Assembly: GCA_001801365.1 (NCBI GenBank)
Contig: MGXL01000136.1
Location: 13,314-21,803 of the forward strand
DNA from: Gammaproteobacteria bacterium RBG_16_57_12
GTDB taxonomy: Bacteria; Pseudomonadota; Gammaproteobacteria; RBG-16-57-12
Direction of reading: 5' to 3'
Length of the DNA: 8,490 nt
Shown here: positions 4,916-8,490 of the stretch, in pieces
How positions within the stretch are numbered: the first letter of the stretch is position 1
How the letters are laid out: every line of letters begins with the position of its first letter
The notes under the pieces: generated by a model
Databases searched by the model: none
What the model saw: the letters and a program-made list of their open reading frames with translations, nothing else
Told to the model about the DNA's origin: nothing
Made by a program: the position numbers and the translations under genes

Positions 4916-7900
4916 ATGAAACCACTAAACCGCCCTGACTACCTTCGTTTATTAGTATGCCTGCTTGGCCTGGCATTGAGCCTGCCAGCCACGGCTGATG
5001 ATACTGAAATTTACATGGGCGCCAACAACGCTTCTACAGTGCGCCCCAACATCAATTTCATTATCGACACCTCGGGCAGTATGGACACTAATGTGCTACT
5101 TCCAGGGCCGTCCTATGATCCTGGCACCACCTATACCGGCAGCTGTGTCAACAGCCGAGTTTATTACAGCAGTAGTGGCACAACGCCAACCTGTAGTACC
5201 AATAACTATATCGATAAAACCTCCTATCAATGTAACAATGCAACGTCATCTCTGGACAGCACAGGCTATGTTGTTGACAGACACGCCAGATATAAAAAGG
5301 GTAACGGTACCAGCTATTCCTGGTCCACCCTGAGCAGTTCGAATCATACCGATACAGTGGAATGCAAGGCCGACTGGGGTGTACATGGCAATGGAGGCGC
5401 CAATACATATCCTGCCAATAGCAATAAGGGTGGACCCTACCGAGTCAACAGCACAGATGCTATTGCCTGGGGCTCCACTGGCTTGTCATATACCTTTTAC
5501 AGCGCCAATTACGTGAATTATAAAAATGGCGTAGGTGCGCCGGTTTATAAAACACGGCTGAAAATCGTCCAGGAGGTATTCAAGAGCCTGGTGGATTCCA
5601 CCAGCGGCGTCAATGCCAGCCTGATGCGCTTTTCACAAAATGGCCTGGGTGGGTATTTCGTTCTGCCCATGCAGGAAGTTAATGCTGCCAGCCGCCCCAG
5701 CTTCAAAACAGCCGTGGATGCCATGACGGCCAGTGGAGACACCCCTCTGGCAGAAACCCTGTATGAATCTGTTTTATATTATCGTGGCGGCACAGTGGAT
5801 TTCGGCGATAGCTCCACACCTGCCACTAATGTTAGTGGAGTCTTCAGCGGCAGCAATTATGTCAGCCCTATCGAATACCAGTGCCAGAGAAGTTTCACGG
5901 TCCTGCTGACAGATGGCGATCCTACCAACGATGGTAGTGCCGACACCAAGATCCAGGCGCTGCCCGGGCTACCATCAACATCGGGCACATGCTCCTTCGG
6001 CTCAGGTGATGACTGCCTGGATGAACTGGCCGACTATACTTACAAAACCGACCAGTCATCGTCTAAATTGGACGTGCAGAATATTATTACTTACACCATC
6101 GGTTTCGCCAGCAACCAGATATTACTCAAGGATACAGCCACAAAAGGCGGCGGGAAATATTACACGGCCGACGACACATCAACGCTGACCGATGCGTTTA
6201 CCCAGATCCTCACCGACATCATAGCGATCAACGATACCTTTGTGTCACCAGCGGTGTCGGTGAACGTCTTCAATCGCCTTGACCATCTTGATGATTTGTA
6301 TTATGCCGTATTCCGCCCCAGCCTGAAACCCGCCTGGGATGGCAATGTGAAGAAATACAAACTCGCACCATACACAATAAGCGGCAATACTGAAATGACA
6401 ATAGTCGATGCCAATGGTGATCCGGCCATCGATGCCAATACCGGTTTTTTCAAATCGGGAAGCAGCGCCGCCACCAGTTACTGGACCAGTGGAGCCGACG
6501 CTCCGGATGGTGACATCGTCGCCATGGGTGGAGCCGCCAGCAAGATGACCACGAGCCGCAATGTGTACACCTACACCGGCGGGCTCACCACCATCAGCAA
6601 TGTGAATCTCACCTTGGGTCAGCATGCACTGAGCGAAGGCAATACCGCCAATATCACCAAGGCGTTACTAGGCCTGCCTGAATCGACAAGCACTGCCGAC
6701 CACGAAGCCTTGCTGAAATGGGCACGTGGCGTAGATCTCTATGATGAAGACGGCGACGAGGATACCACCGATGCCCGCCGCAGCATGGGTGACCCCCTGC
6801 ACTCCAAGGCGGTGCTGGTCACCTATGGCGGAACCACGACCAGCCCTGATATAACGATGTATCTGGGTACCAATGAAGGCTACCTGCACGCCATAAATGT
6901 GTCCAATGGCACAGAGCAGTTCGCCTTCATGCCCCAGGAACTGCTGCCCAATCTGAACACCTTACAGGTCAATGCCTCCACCAGCCCGCACCCCTATGGC
7001 CTGGACGGCGGACTGACGGCCTGGGTCTATGATGCTGATAAGGATGGTAGTATCGAGGCGGGCGACCATGTCTATCTCTATGTGGGCATGCGTCGTGGCG
7101 GCAGGAATTATTATGCCCTCGACGTTACTAATCGCACTCAGCCCAAGCTTATGTGGGAAATCCGTGGCGGCACGGGCGATTTTGCCGAGCTGAGCCAGTC
7201 TTGGTCAAAGCCCCAGTTGGGCAAGATCAAACTCAATGGCGCGGACAAGACCGTACTGATCTTCGGTGGCGGATACGATACTGATCAGGATGGCAATAAT
7301 ACCCTCCAGGATGATGACACCGGGCGTGCTATCTATATCGTCGATGCCGTTACCGGGCAGCGGTTATGGTGGGCTGGCAAATCCGGCGCCAATCTCAGTC
7401 TCTCTGAGATGAAAAACAGTATCCCGGCTGATGTCAGAATCCTGGATGTCAACAATGACAAATACACCGACCAGATCTATGTCGGCGATATGGGCGGCCG
7501 TATCTGGCGTATCGACCTGAAGCTGTCCAATACTGGCGCCAACACGCTGGCCACCGGCGGCATGATTGCCAACTTGTCAGATGGTACCCCTGCTGGCAAC
7601 CGCCGCTTCTACTATGCGCCTGATGCGGTCTATATGAAGCCTGATCTCAAGGCGGGCTATCTTGCGATCAACATTGGCTCCGGTTATCGGGAACATCCGT
7701 TAAGTACAGCCATAGAAGACCGCTTCTATTCACTGAAACTGACCGATGTGTTCTCAGCTCCAAGCAGCTATGTGTCTCTGACTGAAAGCAATCTGTATGA
7801 TGCTACGGAAAATCTGGTACTCGAAGCCTCAACCGAAGCCCAGAGAACTGACGAAGTCACCGCACTGAATGCTGCAAGTGGTTGGTTTATCAAGCTGAAC

Positions 7901-8269
7901 AAAATAACGGATGGCAGTTTCATTGGTGAAAAGGTGTTGGCTGAAGCCATAACATTACAGGGCAAGGTATATTTCTCCACCTTTACACCTGTTGGCACGG
8001 CAGACGCCACAAGCTGCGCACCCAGTATGGGAGATGCCAAGATGTATATCGTCAATGTCGCAGACGCCACACCGATATATGATTATGACGCAACGAACGC
8101 TCCGGAAATGCGTAGCGACAGGTACTATGATCTGAAAAAGTCAGGGATACCACCAGCAGTAAGCTTTGTCATGATAGATGGCCAGGTAACTCCTCTGGGT
8201 GGCACGGAGACTCTGCCAGGAGAACCCATATCTACAACTGAAAGGATTTACTGGATACAGGATCAATAA
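4916..8269 (+). CDS. pilY1: Type IV pilus tip adhesin/biogenesis protein PilY1
   Basis: This is PilY1 (PilC family), the large tip-associated protein that acts in adhesion, pilus biogenesis and surface sensing. It is 1117 aa, close to Pseudomonas PilY1 (about 1160). Residues 1-27 are a Sec signal peptide, cut after ATA. A von Willebrand A-like region follows: MIDAS motif DTSGS at 51-55, a long insertion (about 60-210, with Cys77, 93, 106 and 150), SGDTPLAETLYE (273-284) and TDGDPTND (332-339). The region from about 600 to 870 is the PilC/PilY1 beta-propeller, with the GDPLHS motif (625-630), GTNEGYLHAIN (651-661) and the calcium loop D844-x-N846-x-D848-xxx-D852 followed by YVGDMGGRIWRIDL (855-868). 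In Pseudomonas this loop binds calcium and controls pilus retraction. GAGGTG at 4906-4911 serves ATG 4916. A terminator hairpin follows the gene. Confidence 0.94.
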   Translation: MKPLNRPDYLRLLVCLLGLALSLPATADDTEIYMGANNASTVRPNINFIIDTSGSMDTNVLLPGPSYDPGTTYTGSCVNSRVYYSSSGTTPTCSTNNYIDKTSYQCNNATSSLDSTGYVVDRHARYKKGNGTSYSWSTLSSSNHTDTVECKADWGVHGNGGANTYPANSNKGGPYRVNSTDAIAWGSTGLSYTFYSANYVNYKNGVGAPVYKTRLKIVQEVFKSLVDSTSGVNASLMRFSQNGLGGYFVLPMQEVNAASRPSFKTAVDAMTASGDTPLAETLYESVLYYRGGTVDFGDSSTPATNVSGVFSGSNYVSPIEYQCQRSFTVLLTDGDPTNDGSADTKIQALPGLPSTSGTCSFGSGDDCLDELADYTYKTDQSSSKLDVQNIITYTIGFASNQILLKDTATKGGGKYYTADDTSTLTDAFTQILTDIIAINDTFVSPAVSVNVFNRLDHLDDLYYAVFRPSLKPAWDGNVKKYKLAPYTISGNTEMTIVDANGDPAIDANTGFFKSGSSAATSYWTSGADAPDGDIVAMGGAASKMTTSRNVYTYTGGLTTISNVNLTLGQHALSEGNTANITKALLGLPESTSTADHEALLKWARGVDLYDEDGDEDTTDARRSMGDPLHSKAVLVTYGGTTTSPDITMYLGTNEGYLHAINVSNGTEQFAFMPQELLPNLNTLQVNASTSPHPYGLDGGLTAWVYDADKDGSIEAGDHVYLYVGMRRGGRNYYALDVTNRTQPKLMWEIRGGTGDFAELSQSWSKPQLGKIKLNGADKTVLIFGGGYDTDQDGNNTLQDDDTGRAIYIVDAVTGQRLWWAGKSGANLSLSEMKNSIPADVRILDVNNDKYTDQIYVGDMGGRIWRIDLKLSNTGANTLATGGMIANLSDGTPAGNRRFYYAPDAVYMKPDLKAGYLAINIGSGYREHPLSTAIEDRFYSLKLTDVFSAPSSYVSLTESNLYDATENLVLEASTEAQRTDEVTALNAASGWFIKLNKITDGSFIGEKVLAEAITLQGKVYFSTFTPVGTADATSCAPSMGDAKMYIVNVADATPIYDYDATNAPEMRSDRYYDLKKSGIPPAVSFVMIDGQVTPLGGTETLPGEPISTTERIYWIQDQ

Positions 8270-8285
8270 CCAGGTAGCGATCAGC

Positions 8286-8318
8286 CCGGCAGCGCCAGAG
8301 ATGGCGCTGCCGGTTCTT
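8286..8318 (+). terminator. Rho-independent-type hairpin between pilY1 and pilE
   Basis: A perfect 12-bp GC-rich inverted repeat (CCGGCAGCGCCA at 8286-8297, TGGCGCTGCCGG at 8302-8313) encloses a GAGA tetraloop. TTCTT follows, so the T-tract is short and broken. It starts 16 nt after the pilY1 stop. It may be a partial terminator or an RNA-stabilising 3' end that lowers pilE expression relative to the upstream genes. Confidence 0.75.
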
Positions 8319-8337
8319 AAACTCCAGGACAACACGC

Positions 8338-8490
8338 ATGACAACAAAGCATCCATTTCATAATAACCGGCAACAGGGCTTTACCCTGGTGGAAGTCATG
8401 ATTGTCGTGATCATCGTGGGCATTCTCGCGGCCATCGCCTATCCCAGCTATACCAATCAGGTGCTGGCCAGCCGGCGTGTCGATGCCAAG
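8338..8490 (+). CDS. pilE: PilE-type minor pilin, N-terminal part (3' end outside window)
   Basis: This is the first 51 codons of a type IV pilin; the frame is open at the right edge. The leader (MTTKHPFHNNRQQG, 14 residues) is followed by FTLVEVMIVVIIVGILAAIA with Glu at +5, then YPSYTNQVLASRRVDAK. The AYPSY and R-DAK elements are typical of the PilE minor pilin that ends the Pseudomonas fimU-pilVWXY1Y2E operon, and position after pilY1 supports that name. AGGA at 8326-8329 is 8 nt before ATG 8338. A major pilin cannot be fully excluded because the C-terminal half is missing. PilE is the subunit thought to connect the PilVWX-PilY1 tip complex with the rest of the fibre. Confidence 0.88.
   Translation, partial: MTTKHPFHNNRQQGFTLVEVMIVVIIVGILAAIAYPSYTNQVLASRRVDAK

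Overview
The window is a block of type IV pilus (T4P) minor-pilin genes, all on the + strand, from what looks like a gammaproteobacterium. The evidence is a FimT-PilV-PilW-PilX-PilY1-PilE series in the order known from Pseudomonas-type T4P operons. The genus cannot be told from this sequence. Coding density is high, both ends of the window fall inside genes, and I saw no RNA genes, insertion sequences, CRISPR arrays or phage genes.

Region 1 (1-1985) is a first minor-pilin set: the C-terminal part of a PilW/PulJ-like protein cut by the left edge, an unusually large PilX-like protein (372 aa), and a PilV-like prepilin whose start overlaps the previous stop. The order W-X-V matches that of the enterobacterial ppdA-ppdB-ygdB-ppdC cluster, not that of the Pseudomonas operon. 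A 238-bp stretch (1986-2223) with no convincing gene follows and marks the boundary between the sets.

Region 2 (2218-8269) is a second, complete set: a GspH/FimT-type pseudopilin, PilV, PilW (ATGA overlap with pilV), PilX, a small secreted protein with a CPSC motif that I cannot assign, and the large adhesin/tip protein PilY1 (1117 aa, with a MIDAS-type von Willebrand A region and a calcium-binding C-terminal beta-propeller). A strong 12-bp hairpin ends this transcription unit or weakens read-through. The last gene (8338 to the right edge) is the start of a PilE-type minor pilin.

From established T4P biology, GspH/PilV/PilW/PilX-type minor pilins form a priming complex in the inner membrane that starts pilus assembly, carries PilY1 to the tip, and stays there as the tip complex. 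PilY1 adds adhesion, surface sensing and calcium-dependent control of retraction. The main points for a second look are the side-by-side presence of two minor-pilin sets with different gene orders, the unassigned CPSC protein between pilX and pilY1, and the enlarged PilX-like protein of the first set.
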